Part shown: positions 6,755 through 13,802 of the stretch, one piece after another
How positions within the stretch are numbered: the stretch's first letter is position 1
Layout of the letters: each line of letters starts with the position of its first letter
DNA from: Thermoplasmata archaeon
Lineage (GTDB): Archaea > Thermoplasmatota > Thermoplasmata > UBA184
Reading direction: 5' to 3'
DNA: 13,802 nt
Assembly (NCBI GenBank): GCA_021827545.1
Contig: JAKAVH010000264.1
Coordinates: forward strand, 1 to 13,802
Translations under genes and position numbers: made by a program
The notes under the pieces: model-generated
What the model was told of the DNA's origin: nothing
Seen by the model: the letters and a program-made list of their open reading frames with translations, nothing else
The model's database searches: none

Positions 6755-9202
6755 ATGGGGGATGGGGGACCCACCGACGGCGGTCCCGCACGACGCCGCC
6801 TCGCGAACCTCACCGCAAGGGTATCGGTGGCGGCTTCGCGGGCCACGCGCTCTTCGACCGCCCGAAGACTCGCGGTCGTTGCGCTCGCCGGGCTCCTGGC
6901 CCTGTCCATCTACGGCACGTGGATGCCCGCGGACGTGCGCTGCTCCCTCCCGGGCGCCGTGGCCTGCGCGGGCGGGATCCTCGGACCCGCTATCGCACCG
7001 GCGGGATCCGGTGAGCAGTGGTTTGACGTAACGATGTACGACTGGGGGTTCTGGATCGTCGACTCGACGACCGGTCAGAACGAGTCGAGCGCCTGGAACG
7101 TCTTCGAGGGCTGGACGGTCCACGTCAACGCGACCAGCCTCCCGCCCGACGTCGCGGTCGGTGGGACGGCGTACCACGGGCTGGGCGTCGAGATCAACGC
7201 CACGGGCCAGCAGCTGCTCTCGCTTGCCGCCCCCGTCGGCCGCTGGGTGACGGCCACGTTCGCCGCTCCTTCGACCCCCTACTACCACCAGCACATCTGG
7301 TGCACGATCCAGTGCGGCCCGGGCCACGGTTCGCAGCAGGCGTACGTCCTGAACGTCATCCCGGGGGTCGTCTCTCCGGTCGCCACCGCCGCGGCGAACA
7401 CGACCTCCGGGTCGGCTCCGCTCGCGGTCGAGCTCACCGGCAACGGGACATCAGGAACCCCGCCGTACAATTACAGCTGGAGCTTCGGCGACGGCCCCGG
7501 GGTCGCGTACGGGAACGTCGCCCGGCACGTCTACGCTCTCGGGGGGATTTACTACGCGACGCTCACGGTCACCGACTCGAAGGGGAATCCGGGCCGGACG
7601 ACCGTTACCATCACCGTCCTGTCGAACGCCCCCCTCGAATCGAACCTGACCGCCACGCCCTCGGCCGGGACGGCCCCGCTCGCCACGAGCTTGAGCCTTG
7701 TGACCCACGGGGGCACGCCCCCGTACCGTTACGTGTGGTCGTTCGGGGACGGCCCCAACGTTTCGGGGCCCAACGCCACCCGGCACGTCTACGACTCGCC
7801 CGGGGTCTATGCCGCGTCGGTCGACGTGGTCGACTCCGTCGGCGCGTCGATCCGGGCGCTGGTCCTCGTCACCGTGCACGATTCGGCCGGGACCTTCACC
7901 CTCGTCACGACGGCCACGCCGTCCAACGGAAGCGCCCCCGAGCAGCCGACGTTCAACGTCACCGCGAGCGGAGGGACGGCCCCTTACTCGTTCTCCTGGG
8001 TGTACGGGGACGGAACGACCGGCACCGGGGCCTCCACGACCCACCTGTACAACCAGACCGGTTCGTACGAGGCGACGGTCTTCGCCTCCGATGCGGCGGG
8101 ACGGACAGCGACCTCGGAGGTCCGGGTCGTCGCCACCGCGCTCAACTTGAGCGGGGGTGACGACGGACCGTCGTCCGCGGGCGCCGCGCCGGCGGCTTCG
8201 CCGCTCACGATCCGCATCGTCGACACGCCGTCGAGCGGCGGGGCGCCGCTCTCGGTTTGGGCCACCGCCTCTATCGAGGGCGGGACCGGCCTTTCCGAGG
8301 TGGTGAACTGGAACTTCGGGGACGGAGGGACCGCGAGCGGGCAGGTCGTCACGCACTCGTTCTCCACTCTCGGGACGTTCAACGTCACGGTGTCGGCGAC
8401 CGACTCGAACGGGAGCACCGGCTCCAATTCTACCCGGGTGCGGGTCGGTCCCCTCGCTGTCGAGATCGTAACGAACCAGACGGTCGGGGACTCCCCCTTC
8501 TCCGTGAGCGCCGCCACGACGATCACGGGAGGCAGCGGCTCGTATGGCACCGTTACCTGGAACTGGGGCGACGGGCGGACCGGCGCGGGCGACCTTGCAT
8601 CCCACACGTACGGCCCGAACGCCACGGGAACGGTCACGCTCAGCGCGCGGGTCACCGACTCCACGGGAGCGGTTGCGAACTCGACCCTCCGGTTCTCGCT
8701 CCGCGGTCCACCGAGCGCGAGCATCTCGGTGGCTCGAGGTCCCGGGACTGGGGTGCCCGTTGTCGTGACCTTCGCGGTCACGGTCGCCGGCGGGAGTGGG
8801 GGGTACGCCTCGCAGGTCCTCTGGACGTTCGGCGACTTCTCGAGCACCCGAGGCCCGACGGTCGTGAACCACACTTACAACCACACCGGCCACTTCATGG
8901 TGACCGTCGAAACGAACGACAGCTCGGGCCGCATCGCCCTGGCCCAGGCCTGGGTGAACATCTCTTCGGTCCCGGCGGCGCTTCCGGCCGGGGGCCCTCA
9001 ACCGTGGATCTTCACCGGGGTCCCGGACCCCCAGGCGGCGGCACTGGCGCTCCTGGGGATCGTCGCCGCGACCGGGCTCGTGTTCCTTCTGCGCAAGCGC
9101 TCCGCCCGGCGGTCGAAACCCCCTGCCGCGGCCCCTCCGCGTCCGTCCCCCGCCCCTCCGGGCCGGGCCGATCCTCCCTCGTTCCCCCGGGGACCCGCCT
9201 AG
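6755..9202 (+). CDS. Surface protein: COX2-like CuA domain fused to six PKD repeats
   Basis: 815 residues from an ATG at 6755, preceded by GAAGGGG. The upstream in-frame extension overlaps the divergent gene and was rejected. A signal anchor spans about residues 38-54. Residues 88-203 resemble cytochrome oxidase subunit II: FDVTMYDWGF is the aromatic entry strand, AYHGLGVEIN carries candidate ligand His141, and WCTIQCGPGHGSQ gives Cys183, Cys187 and His191 in the CuA order C-x3-C-x3-H. The expected Met three residues after the His is Gln194. Six PKD domains follow, with their W-x-[FYW]-G-D cores near residues 242, 328, 415, 519, 602 and 690. A helix at about 761-780 and a proline-rich, basic cytoplasmic tail end the protein. 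Many N-x-S/T sequons fit a glycosylated exterior. PKD repeats usually act as spacers or adhesion modules. A surface electron carrier or copper protein is inferred; no oxidase subunit I is nearby. Confidence 0.85.
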   Translation: MGDGGPTDGGPARRRLANLTARVSVAASRATRSSTARRLAVVALAGLLALSIYGTWMPADVRCSLPGAVACAGGILGPAIAPAGSGEQWFDVTMYDWGFWIVDSTTGQNESSAWNVFEGWTVHVNATSLPPDVAVGGTAYHGLGVEINATGQQLLSLAAPVGRWVTATFAAPSTPYYHQHIWCTIQCGPGHGSQQAYVLNVIPGVVSPVATAAANTTSGSAPLAVELTGNGTSGTPPYNYSWSFGDGPGVAYGNVARHVYALGGIYYATLTVTDSKGNPGRTTVTITVLSNAPLESNLTATPSAGTAPLATSLSLVTHGGTPPYRYVWSFGDGPNVSGPNATRHVYDSPGVYAASVDVVDSVGASIRALVLVTVHDSAGTFTLVTTATPSNGSAPEQPTFNVTASGGTAPYSFSWVYGDGTTGTGASTTHLYNQTGSYEATVFASDAAGRTATSEVRVVATALNLSGGDDGPSSAGAAPAASPLTIRIVDTPSSGGAPLSVWATASIEGGTGLSEVVNWNFGDGGTASGQVVTHSFSTLGTFNVTVSATDSNGSTGSNSTRVRVGPLAVEIVTNQTVGDSPFSVSAATTITGGSGSYGTVTWNWGDGRTGAGDLASHTYGPNATGTVTLSARVTDSTGAVANSTLRFSLRGPPSASISVARGPGTGVPVVVTFAVTVAGGSGGYASQVLWTFGDFSSTRGPTVVNHTYNHTGHFMVTVETNDSSGRIALAQAWVNISSVPAALPAGGPQPWIFTGVPDPQAAALALLGIVAATGLVFLLRKRSARRSKPPAAAPPRPSPAPPGRADPPSFPRGPA

Positions 9203-9212
9203 GGGCTCGGCC

Positions 9213-10073
9213 GTGGCCGAGGTTACCGACGTCGGGACGGCCGCCTCGCCGAGCCAGAACCGGCCGCCGGTGCCGACTCGCCGGGTCCCGAGCGACCTCG
9301 GGCGCAAGGTGCTCGCGTTCGAGTTCGTCGTCCTCGCCGAGTACTGGGTCGCACCGGTCTTCCTCGGCGTCACCAACTACGCCGGCGTCTGGTCGGAGAT
9401 CGGGTCGACGCTGTTCTTCGTTCTCGTCGCGAGCCTTCTCGCGTTCGTCGTGGTTCCCCTGATGCCGCACCTCAGGGCTGCCCTCGGATCCGGGCGGCGC
9501 CGTCTCGTCTTCCACGGGGTCTGGGCGACTTCGCTGGCCGTAGGGATGTTCGTCACGAACATCCTCCAGTTCGTCGACGGCCCGACCTCCGGCCCGATCC
9601 TCTTGGGCCAGGAGACCGTCTACACTCCCCTCGGCGCATGGTCGAGCCTGACCGTGTACCTTCCGGGCGTCCAGCTCTGGGCCACCTTCAACCCCGAAGG
9701 GCCGACGGTCCTCTTCCTACTCGGCTTCCTCTCGGCCGCCTCGCTCGTTCTCGGCCCGATGCGTCGACCCGCGGCCTGCCCGGCTCCTTCCGCGAAGCCG
9801 ACCGGTACCCGGGCCCGTCTCGCGTCCCTCGGGGCCCTCGCCCCGCTCGGGTTCATCACGGGGTGCCCGGCCTGCAGCCCGGCGTACTTCGCGCTGCTCT
9901 CCCTTCTCGTTCCGGGCGCCGCGGTCGGAGCGTACGCAGCGCTCCCGCTCGTACCGTGGATCGGCTTCGCGGGGCTCCTCTTCCTCGTCGGTTTCTGGCT
10001 GGCCGTGCGCCTCATCGAACGCAGCACGTCGCCCCCCACGACCGGCCCGCTGGCCGCGATTCCGGTGGGGTGA
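9213..10073 (+). CDS. Polytopic membrane protein with CPAC motif, function unknown
   Basis: 286 residues from a GTG at 9213, ten bases after the upstream stop, with GGGG at 9202-9205 as a likely ribosome site. About six hydrophobic segments are visible: VLAFEFVVLAEYWVAPVFLG, TLFFVLVASLLAFVVVPLM, GVWATSLAVGMFVTNILQF, TVLFLLGFLSAASLVLG, LASLGALAPLGFITG and LVPWIGFAGLLFLVGFWLA. The most distinctive feature is GCPACSPAYFALLSLLVPG, with Cys218 and Cys221 at the edge of a helix. This is a dithiol that could be redox-active or bind a metal. I cannot place it in a named family. DsbD/CcdA-like and copper-insertion membrane proteins are possibilities by analogy only. Spacing to both neighbours, a 10-base gap before and a stop/start overlap after, says the three products are made together. 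Confidence 0.8.
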   Translation: MAEVTDVGTAASPSQNRPPVPTRRVPSDLGRKVLAFEFVVLAEYWVAPVFLGVTNYAGVWSEIGSTLFFVLVASLLAFVVVPLMPHLRAALGSGRRRLVFHGVWATSLAVGMFVTNILQFVDGPTSGPILLGQETVYTPLGAWSSLTVYLPGVQLWATFNPEGPTVLFLLGFLSAASLVLGPMRRPAACPAPSAKPTGTRARLASLGALAPLGFITGCPACSPAYFALLSLLVPGAAVGAYAALPLVPWIGFAGLLFLVGFWLAVRLIERSTSPPTTGPLAAIPVG

Positions 10074-11500
10074 GCGACGTGTCCGCGGAATCGTCGTCGT
10101 CGCGGCCTGCCGCGCGTCCGTGCGAGCTCTGCGGTCTCCCGATGTCTTCGGGGAGACTGTGCCCGGAATGCCAGGGTCTCCTCATCGCGGGCTTTCGCAC
10201 GGCCTCGTTTCGCCCGATGGCGGAGGGAGGGCCGACGACGGCACGACCGCAGGTCGTGCCGCACGGGCCCCCGGTCGAGCCGTCCGCGATTCCGGGTCCC
10301 CAACGTCCGGGCGCGGGCCTCCGCGCTTCTCCCTCGGCGAGCCCTCCGGCCACCCCCCCGGCGACGTCCCCGACAGCCGTCACGACCCTCCCCGGCCCGT
10401 CGCCGCATCCGCCGGGTGCGTCCGGTACGACGGCCTCCGTCACGGCGAACCCGACCGGCGCCCCGTCCCGAACCGCGGTCCGGCCCCGGCCCGTTCCGGG
10501 TGCCGGAACGGCCGCGCCCCGCCCCGCCTCCCGGCCCGCCGGATGGCGCCGCTCGCCGGTGGTCCGGATCTGGAAGCGGTACTTCCCCCCTGTGCGGCTC
10601 GTCTGGATCTTCCTCCTCCTCCTCGTCTACAACGCCGACGGGTTCGCCAACCGTGCGGTCGCCTGGCCTCTACTGGCGCTTCCGCTCGCGGCCGCGCTGA
10701 CGGACATCGGCCTCCAGCTGGCCCGGTTTCCTCGACCCCGGATCCCGGACGCGGCCATCGCCAATGGCCTCTTCCTTTCGGTCATCCTTTGGCCGACCGA
10801 CGTCTCCCTCGAGCTCGTCGCCGTCGCGGTGGCGACCGTCGGGCTGCGTTACCTCCTCCGGCGGAACGGCCATCCGATCCTCAACCCGGCGGCGCTCGGG
10901 GTCACCCTGGCCGCGACGGTCTTCGCGCTCCCGCAGCCCTGGCATGTCGGCCTGACGCTGACGGACGCCGCCGTGGTTGCCCTCCTCGGGCTCGTGCTCT
11001 GGTCCCGGGCCTGGCACACCTGGCGGCTTTGGGTTGTCTTCTTCGCGGTGAACGCCGTGGCTTCGCTTGCGCTGGCCGAGTACTTGGCGGGAAGTTCCGT
11101 CCTCCTCTACGTAGCCCAGACGGTCCTCCTCGCTCCGGCTCCGGTCTTCTACGGGTTCTTCATGGTGACCGAGCCGCGGACCGCGCCGTCCGCCCGGCGC
11201 CCGATGATCTTCTACGCCGCCGTCGTCGGCGCGAGCGCCGCAGCGTTCCCGTTCCTTTTCGCGAAGTACCCGGTCGTTTCGGCGCTCGGCATCCTCGCCC
11301 CCTACCTCGCGCTGTTCGTCGGTAACCTCTACACCACGGTCGTCCCCTCGGCCCGCGGGGTCCGACGGAAACCGAGCGCGAGCGCGCCCGCGTCGCGGTC
11401 CGCCGCGCCGGTCCGCCCGACGACCGCCGTGGCCGCCGAACGCTTCGGAACGGTTCCCGAGGTCGACGGGGTCCCCTCGCGACACGCCTCGGGCGGATGA
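10070..11500 (+). CDS. Zinc-ribbon protein with NqrB/RnfD-like membrane domain
   Basis: 476 residues from a GTG at 10070 overlapping the previous TGA. A GTG at 10079 with GGTGA six bases upstream is a good alternative start. Residues 18-34 hold a zinc ribbon, CELC...CPEC (Cys18, 21, 31, 34), and a Pro/Ala/Ser/Thr-rich linker runs to about residue 165. From about 175 to 423 lies a polytopic domain resembling NqrB/RnfD: NGHPILNPAALG (266-277) matches the conserved NPA segment, and FFMVTEPRTAPS with RRPMIFY matches the (A/V)T(D/E)PxTAP segment that follows a helix in this family. In Na+-NQR and Rnf, this subunit carries FMN covalently on Thr of an SGAT motif. I see no SGAT here, so the flavin may be non-covalent or absent. 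No other rnf/nqr subunit is in the window. The basic C-terminus is Ala/Pro-rich. Confidence 0.8.
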   Translation: MSDVSAESSSSRPAARPCELCGLPMSSGRLCPECQGLLIAGFRTASFRPMAEGGPTTARPQVVPHGPPVEPSAIPGPQRPGAGLRASPSASPPATPPATSPTAVTTLPGPSPHPPGASGTTASVTANPTGAPSRTAVRPRPVPGAGTAAPRPASRPAGWRRSPVVRIWKRYFPPVRLVWIFLLLLVYNADGFANRAVAWPLLALPLAAALTDIGLQLARFPRPRIPDAAIANGLFLSVILWPTDVSLELVAVAVATVGLRYLLRRNGHPILNPAALGVTLAATVFALPQPWHVGLTLTDAAVVALLGLVLWSRAWHTWRLWVVFFAVNAVASLALAEYLAGSSVLLYVAQTVLLAPAPVFYGFFMVTEPRTAPSARRPMIFYAAVVGASAAAFPFLFAKYPVVSALGILAPYLALFVGNLYTTVVPSARGVRRKPSASAPASRSAAPVRPTTAVAAERFGTVPEVDGVPSRHASGG

Positions 11501-11818
11501 GCGATCGGTCCGCGCCCGCGGGCCGGCCCGCCCAAGACCCGTCCCGCGCGCCTCCGCCGAGGCGATCCGCTCGGCCGGCCGGCCGCGGAAACGAGGAAGG
11601 CCCGGCGTCGACGCCCGCCGGGACGCGGCCCGCGCTCCCGTAGCGCGCGACGACGGATGACGACAAAGCTCCCCGGAGAAGGCCCACCGATACGAGGGGG
11701 CGACGACCCGGGTAGCGAGCGCCCCCGGGGGGCCCCGAGCGTCCTATCCGCGACGGTCGTCGGGCCGACCGAGGGAAAAGCCTCCTATGGGTTCGAACGT
11801 ACTAGCGGTACGGCAGAG
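11501..11818. other. 318-base gap before the antiporter gene
   Basis: No convincing gene. The antiporter frame stays open back to an ATG at 11657, but the 54 residues it would add are hydrophilic and unlike the family, so the gap is treated as non-coding. It has GC-rich self-complementary runs (ggccggccggcc around 11572-11584). An A/T-richer patch at 11776-11790 (aaaagcctcctatgg) lies 29-43 bases before the chosen ATG and may be the promoter. Confidence 0.45.
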
Positions 11819-13102
11819 ATGGTCGATTTCGGCCCGCTGTTGATCCTGCTCGTGATCGCCATCGGCGTGGTCGTGATCTCCACGCGTCTGCGGTTTCCGT
11901 ACACCGCCGCGCTCCTACTGCTCGGTATCTCGATCGGGTTCGTCGGACAACGGGTCTTCCTTCTCGGGATCGTCCACCAGGGAGGGTTCCTGTTTTCTCC
12001 CGAGATGTTCTTCTACATCCTGCTCCCCCCCATCATCTTCGACGCGGGCCTCCACATCAATTTCCACGTCCTGAGGCGTCGGGCACCGTTCGTGCTCTTC
12101 CTCGTGTTCGTCGGGGTCCTCTTCACCACCGTTTTCACCGGGCTTGCGGTGGCGTGGCTCGTCGGTCTGCCGATCCTGGTCGCCCTGCTGCTGGCAGCGA
12201 TCGTCTCCCCCACCGACCCGATCGCCGTGGTCGACCTCCTACGACGCCACCGTATACCGTCGGAGCTGTCCGCGATCGTCGAAGGCGAGTCGTTGCTCAA
12301 CGACGCCGTCGGGGTCGTGACGTTTGTGGTGATCCTTGGGATCATCACGAGCGGGAGCTGGAACCTCCTCGGGAGCGTGGTCGCGTTTTCCTGGCAGGTG
12401 GTCGGAGGGGTCGGTGTGGGGCTTCTCGTTGCCGGAGGGGTCTACGTGCTGCACCGCCGCCTCAACGACCCGGCGGTCGAGACGGCCGTGACGATCGTCG
12501 CCGCCTACGGTTCCTACCTGCTCGCGAGCGACGTCGGCGCGTCGGGGATCATCGCGACCGCGATCGCCGGGATCGCGGTCGGGACGTGGGTCGCACCCCG
12601 CGCGATCTCGCCCGAGGTGCGGGCGTCGCTGAACACGTTCTGGAAGGTCGTCGTGTACGTCGACAACTCGATTATCTTTCTCGCGATGGGCATCCTCGTC
12701 GCACCGTCCGACATCGTCTCTCACCTCGGGCTCGTATTGCTCGTGGTGGCGATCCTTTACGCGGGGCGCGCGACGTTCGTCTACCTGCATCGTCCGTTGA
12801 GCCGCGTGACCTCGCGCGCGTCCGCCCAACTGCCGACCCCCTGGTACAACGTGCTCGTTCTCTCGGGCATCCGGGGGGCGATCCCGGTCGTCCTCGCGCT
12901 CTCGTTGCTGCGCTCGACGACGCCGCTCAGCACTGCGGTCGTCAGCACGATCGTAGGTGTCGTGATCGGGGTCGCCGCGATCTCGGTCGTCGCCGGCAAC
13001 CTTCTCGCCTCGGCGTACATCACCCGGCGGTTCCCGGCCCAGTACGGACCCGTCGAGACGCCCACCGCCTTCGTCCCCGAGCTGGAAGGCTCGGCGAAGT
13101 GA
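11819..13102 (+). CDS. nhaP: CPA1-family Na+/H+ antiporter
   Basis: A cytoplasmic-membrane exchanger of Na+ (or K+) for protons; 427 residues from the ATG at 11819 (MVDFGPLLILLVIAIG). This start gives the normal family N-terminus directly entering the first helix, and the longer ATG at 11657 adds an atypical tail. About 12-13 hydrophobic helices are visible. Diagnostic CPA1 motifs are SPTDPIAVVDLL, with Asp133 in an unwound-helix motif, and EGESLLNDAVGVV, with the ion-binding Asn161-Asp162 pair. LPPIIFDAGLHI upstream and SGIRGAIPVVLALSL near the end are also typical. The C-terminal cytoplasmic tail is short (about 25 residues), so no TrkA-type regulatory domain is present. It follows the redox-like cluster on the same strand after 318 bp and converges with the cupredoxin-like gene 48 bp away. 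The family is sure; ion preference is not readable. Confidence 0.95.
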   Translation: MVDFGPLLILLVIAIGVVVISTRLRFPYTAALLLLGISIGFVGQRVFLLGIVHQGGFLFSPEMFFYILLPPIIFDAGLHINFHVLRRRAPFVLFLVFVGVLFTTVFTGLAVAWLVGLPILVALLLAAIVSPTDPIAVVDLLRRHRIPSELSAIVEGESLLNDAVGVVTFVVILGIITSGSWNLLGSVVAFSWQVVGGVGVGLLVAGGVYVLHRRLNDPAVETAVTIVAAYGSYLLASDVGASGIIATAIAGIAVGTWVAPRAISPEVRASLNTFWKVVVYVDNSIIFLAMGILVAPSDIVSHLGLVLLVVAILYAGRATFVYLHRPLSRVTSRASAQLPTPWYNVLVLSGIRGAIPVVLALSLLRSTTPLSTAVVSTIVGVVIGVAAISVVAGNLLASAYITRRFPAQYGPVETPTAFVPELEGSAK

Positions 13103-13150
13103 CCCGACCCGGTCGCGACCCGCGCTCCTCGCATCGGGGCGGGCGGGGCC

Positions 13151-13732
13151 TCAGTCGATCGTCAGGGTCCCGTACATCCGGTCGGCGGCCATGCCGGGGG
13201 CGCTGCACTCCGCGACACACCCCCAGTTGGTCGTCTCCTGCCAGTTGAGGACCAGTGTGAACGAAACGACCGTCGGACTCCCGAGCCTTGCTGCCGGCGG
13301 GATGGGCACCGAGATGTTGTAGAGAGCGTCATGGATCGTAAAGGTGTGGCCGATGTGGTTCGCCGCGATGGCGCTGACCCAGTAGGACGCGTTGGCCGTG
13401 CTCACGAGCTCGTTGCCCCCGTAGGTCCCGATCACTTGGTTGTCCCAGGGCACCAGCAACCGGCTCGCCTGGGGGTCCTCGTTCGTGATCGTCACCACGA
13501 CCCGGGTGTGGGACGGGACCACGAGGTTCGACGCCGAGAAGTCGTCCGCTCCCGTCGTGGGGTTGTACCCGATCGTGAGATTAAGATAGGCCGTGGGCCC
13601 CGCCGAGGCCGCGGAGGGGACCGTGCGCGAGGGAGTGGGGGCGCTCGGGGCGAGCGCGAGTGCCACCCCGAGCAGGAGCACGGCGACCACCACCCCGACC
13701 GCGATCCGATTGAACCAGGACTGGTCGTCCAT
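13151..13732 (-). CDS. Membrane-anchored cupredoxin-like protein
   Basis: 193 residues from the ATG at 13732, chosen because GGAG lies five bases upstream and a TATA-like box 42-46 bases upstream; the frame stays open 19 codons further without a better start. One helix at about residues 10-28 (IAVGVVVAVLLLGVALAL) anchors it, then a Ser/Pro/Ala linker leads to an extracytoplasmic beta domain (about 46-193). Its layout is cupredoxin-like: FSASNLVVPSHTRVVVTITN as the early strand pair, NHIGHTFTIHDALYNISV giving candidate ligand histidines (129 and neighbours 126, 134), and WGCVAECSAPGM near the C-terminus (Cys172, Cys176, Met181). The two cysteines are spaced as in CuA, but the His expected four residues after Cys176 is Gly180. 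A modified copper site, another metal or a disulfide are all possible. A role as an extracytoplasmic electron carrier is inferred. Confidence 0.75.
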   Translation of the reverse strand: MDDQSWFNRIAVGVVVAVLLLGVALALAPSAPTPSRTVPSAASAGPTAYLNLTIGYNPTTGADDFSASNLVVPSHTRVVVTITNEDPQASRLLVPWDNQVIGTYGGNELVSTANASYWVSAIAANHIGHTFTIHDALYNISVPIPPAARLGSPTVVSFTLVLNWQETTNWGCVAECSAPGMAADRMYGTLTID

Positions 13733-13773
13733 AGAGACTCCGTGCGTGGCCACGGTACGGCCGCCCCCACCGC

Positions 13774-13780
13774 TTATGCG
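13774..13780 (-). promoter_or_regulatory. TATA-like box for the cupredoxin-like gene
   Basis: On the minus strand CGCATAAGCGG contains the only A/T core between the window edge and the ATG at 13732, about 42-46 bases upstream. This implies a short leader that includes the GGAG ribosome site at 13737-13740. Confidence 0.45.
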
Positions 13781-13802
13781 GTTGGTCAATTCCAGTTCAC
13801 CC

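Noticed and set aside
7379..8973. PKD repeats as a DNA-level tandem repeat or CRISPR-like array
   Set aside because: The periodicity of about 83-104 residues is at protein level. The DNA copies are diverged and lie within one coding frame.
7451..9376. 641-codon minus-strand frame opposite the PKD protein
   Set aside because: It is the antisense shadow of PKD repeats, Arg/Gly-rich and without any recognisable motif.

Overview
The window reads as a chromosomal stretch from a GC-rich archaeon, most likely within the Thermoplasmatota or a related euryarchaeal lineage. The evidence for an archaeon is a tRNA-Trp gene interrupted after nucleotide 37 by an intron with a recognisable bulge-helix-bulge, no encoded CCA end, TATA-like boxes 25-45 bases before several start codons (one implying a leaderless mRNA), an archaeal winged-helix regulator family, and large PKD-repeat surface proteins. 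The lineage within archaea is inference; no rRNA or marker phylogeny is available here.

Left part (1-5753). The 3' two thirds of uvrB (nucleotide excision repair) enters from the left edge. It is followed by a winged-helix DNA-binding protein on the + strand. Facing it on the - strand is a complete corrinoid-type ABC importer, transcribed btuF-btuC-btuD from a TATA box just before btuF. btuC and btuD overlap by four bases, and btuC starts 26 bases after btuF. The 3' ends of btuD and the winged-helix gene overlap antisense by 78 bp.

Middle (5754-6754). An intron-containing tRNA-Trp (+) is followed by a small convergent gene (-) for a membrane-anchored secreted protein of unknown function. A 214-base divergent promoter region separates that gene from the next block.

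Right part (6755-13802). A tight + strand cluster encodes three proteins. The first is an extracytoplasmic protein joining a cytochrome-oxidase-subunit-II-like CuA domain to six PKD repeats. The second is an unrecognised polytopic membrane protein with a CPAC dithiol motif. The third has a four-cysteine zinc ribbon, a long proline-rich linker and an NqrB/RnfD-like membrane domain. A CPA1-type Na+/H+ antiporter follows after 318 bp on the same strand. Converging on it is a small membrane-anchored cupredoxin-like protein with a CxxxC motif. The shared theme of copper site, dithiol, flavin-family membrane domain, cation antiporter and cupredoxin suggests an undescribed envelope redox module, possibly linked to ion transport. 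This is inference from domain content and gene order. I do not recognise the three-gene cluster as a named system.
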